A stretch of DNA of 5,087 nucleotides from Desulfobacterales bacterium (GTDB lineage Bacteria; Desulfobacterota; Desulfobacteria; Desulfobacterales; C00003060). Location: NCBI GenBank assembly GCA_020347085.1, contig CP070769.1:520919-526005 (forward strand), read 5' to 3'. The translations under genes and the position numbers were made by a program. Shown piece after piece: positions 4,633 to 5,087 of the stretch. The notes under the pieces are model-generated. The model worked only from the letters and a program-made list of their open reading frames with translations. It was not told the DNA's origin and did not search any database. Numbering within the stretch: the stretch's first letter is position 1; each line of letters begins with the position of its first letter.

Positions 4633-4640
4633 CCTCCTTA
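4633..4640 (-). promoter_or_regulatory. Strong ribosome binding site that sets the secreted-protein start
   Basis: TAAGGAGG on the minus strand, 5 bases before the ATG at 4627, is a near-ideal Shine-Dalgarno sequence. It decides in favour of this start over the in-frame ATG at 4651, which overlaps the end of the upstream gene. Confidence 0.75.
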
Positions 4641-4647
4641 TTCCAAA

Positions 4648-5076
4648 TCAATTACCACGTCTCTTGCCTGGACTGAGTACGATTCTGCTATTTTCATTAT
4701 CAATATGTATCCTATATTTACTCATAAAATCCATGCCCAGAATGGCATCAAACTTCCTCTCCTCCCCGTGGTGCAAATCTGCTATTGCCACACGAAGGTT
4801 GTTTTCGATCAAGTTTCCGACCTGAATAGAATCGAGCGTTGCCGACTGGGCTTGAATGTCCATGGCCATTGTCTTCAGTGTTATGCCGTGGCCCGGTTCT
4901 TCTTCCAATTGGAGCTTCTGAGCCAGTTCTCTTGAAAGAACGCTGATTCCAGCCCCTGTATCGACCAGCACTCTCGCTTCGAGAAAGCCATTCAAGACGA
5001 CAGGCACGACCACATGTCCGTCAGCAGGCAGGAACCTCACAATGGTCAGCGCTTCTTCGCTTGTTTCCTCGCCCAT
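4648..5076 (-). CDS. Retropepsin-like aspartic protease, possibly 5'-partial
   Basis: The 142 residues in view carry the retropepsin-type active site VLVDTGAGISVLS (catalytic Asp39 in DTGAG) and the later hydrophobic-hydrophobic-Gly motif ILGMDF (112-117), followed by the closing strands YRIHIDNENSRIVLSP. Such single-domain proteases work as dimers, each subunit giving one Asp. The domain spans nearly the whole visible protein. The frame stays open to the window edge beyond the ATG at 5076 (codons for S-E-E). The only purine-rich motif, GAGGA, is almost in contact with that ATG, too close to serve it. The acidic lead EEMGEETSEEA looks like a linker. So the real protein may be longer, for example with a signal peptide or another N-terminal domain off-window, as is common in bacterial members. 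It is the first visible gene of an operon with the secreted protein downstream. Confidence 0.85.
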   Translation of the reverse strand: MGEETSEEALTIVRFLPADGHVVVPVVLNGFLEARVLVDTGAGISVLSRELAQKLQLEEEPGHGITLKTMAMDIQAQSATLDSIQVGNLIENNLRVAIADLHHGEERKFDAILGMDFMSKYRIHIDNENSRIVLSPGKRRGN

Positions 5077-5087
5077 TTCCTCACTAA

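Overview
The window looks like an accessory stretch of a bacterial chromosome. The best guess is a Desulfobacterota-type (sulfate-reducer-like) organism with intermediate GC. This rests only on protein style: a short PilZ protein, a small GxGLSGKIN...LFVNKxHIIW protein, and a secreted 'DFRGIKWG' protein beside a retropepsin-like protease. No rRNA, tRNA or core gene fixes the lineage.

Left part (1-2537, genes on +): three small, widely spaced genes. These are a PilZ-domain protein (415-801), an unrecognised helical protein (1225-1551) and a 76-residue conserved-type protein (2307-2537). The gaps between them are long (about 420 and 755 bases) and hold repeated, foldable DNA rather than genes. 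Two 79-base copies lie at 1036-1114 and 1836-1914 (64 of 79 positions equal by my count). A shortened inverted copy is at 1650-1697. Related ends sharing a TGAAGC(C)T start are at 816 and 2086, and a second diverged repeat pair is at 130-203 and 834-906. They resemble the hairpin-rich ends and guide-RNA-like regions of IS200/IS605 (TnpB-type) elements, but no transposase or TnpB gene is present. If that reading is right, they are solo or decayed ends, or small non-autonomous elements.

Middle part (2668-3720, genes on -): a compact three-gene operon, read right to left. It has a 111-residue protein of unknown function, a HicB-like protein with an extra N-terminal half, and a small HicA-like protein. 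Spacing is a 32-base overlap, then 8 bases. This is the best candidate for a little-described system: a HicBA-type toxin-antitoxin pair in B-before-A order with a third, leading partner.

Right part (4073-5087, genes on -): a retropepsin-like aspartic protease (possibly continuing past the window edge), followed 20 bases later by a secreted protein with a clear signal peptide. They are probably co-transcribed. The 352 bases between this pair and the three-gene operon hold no gene I can support.
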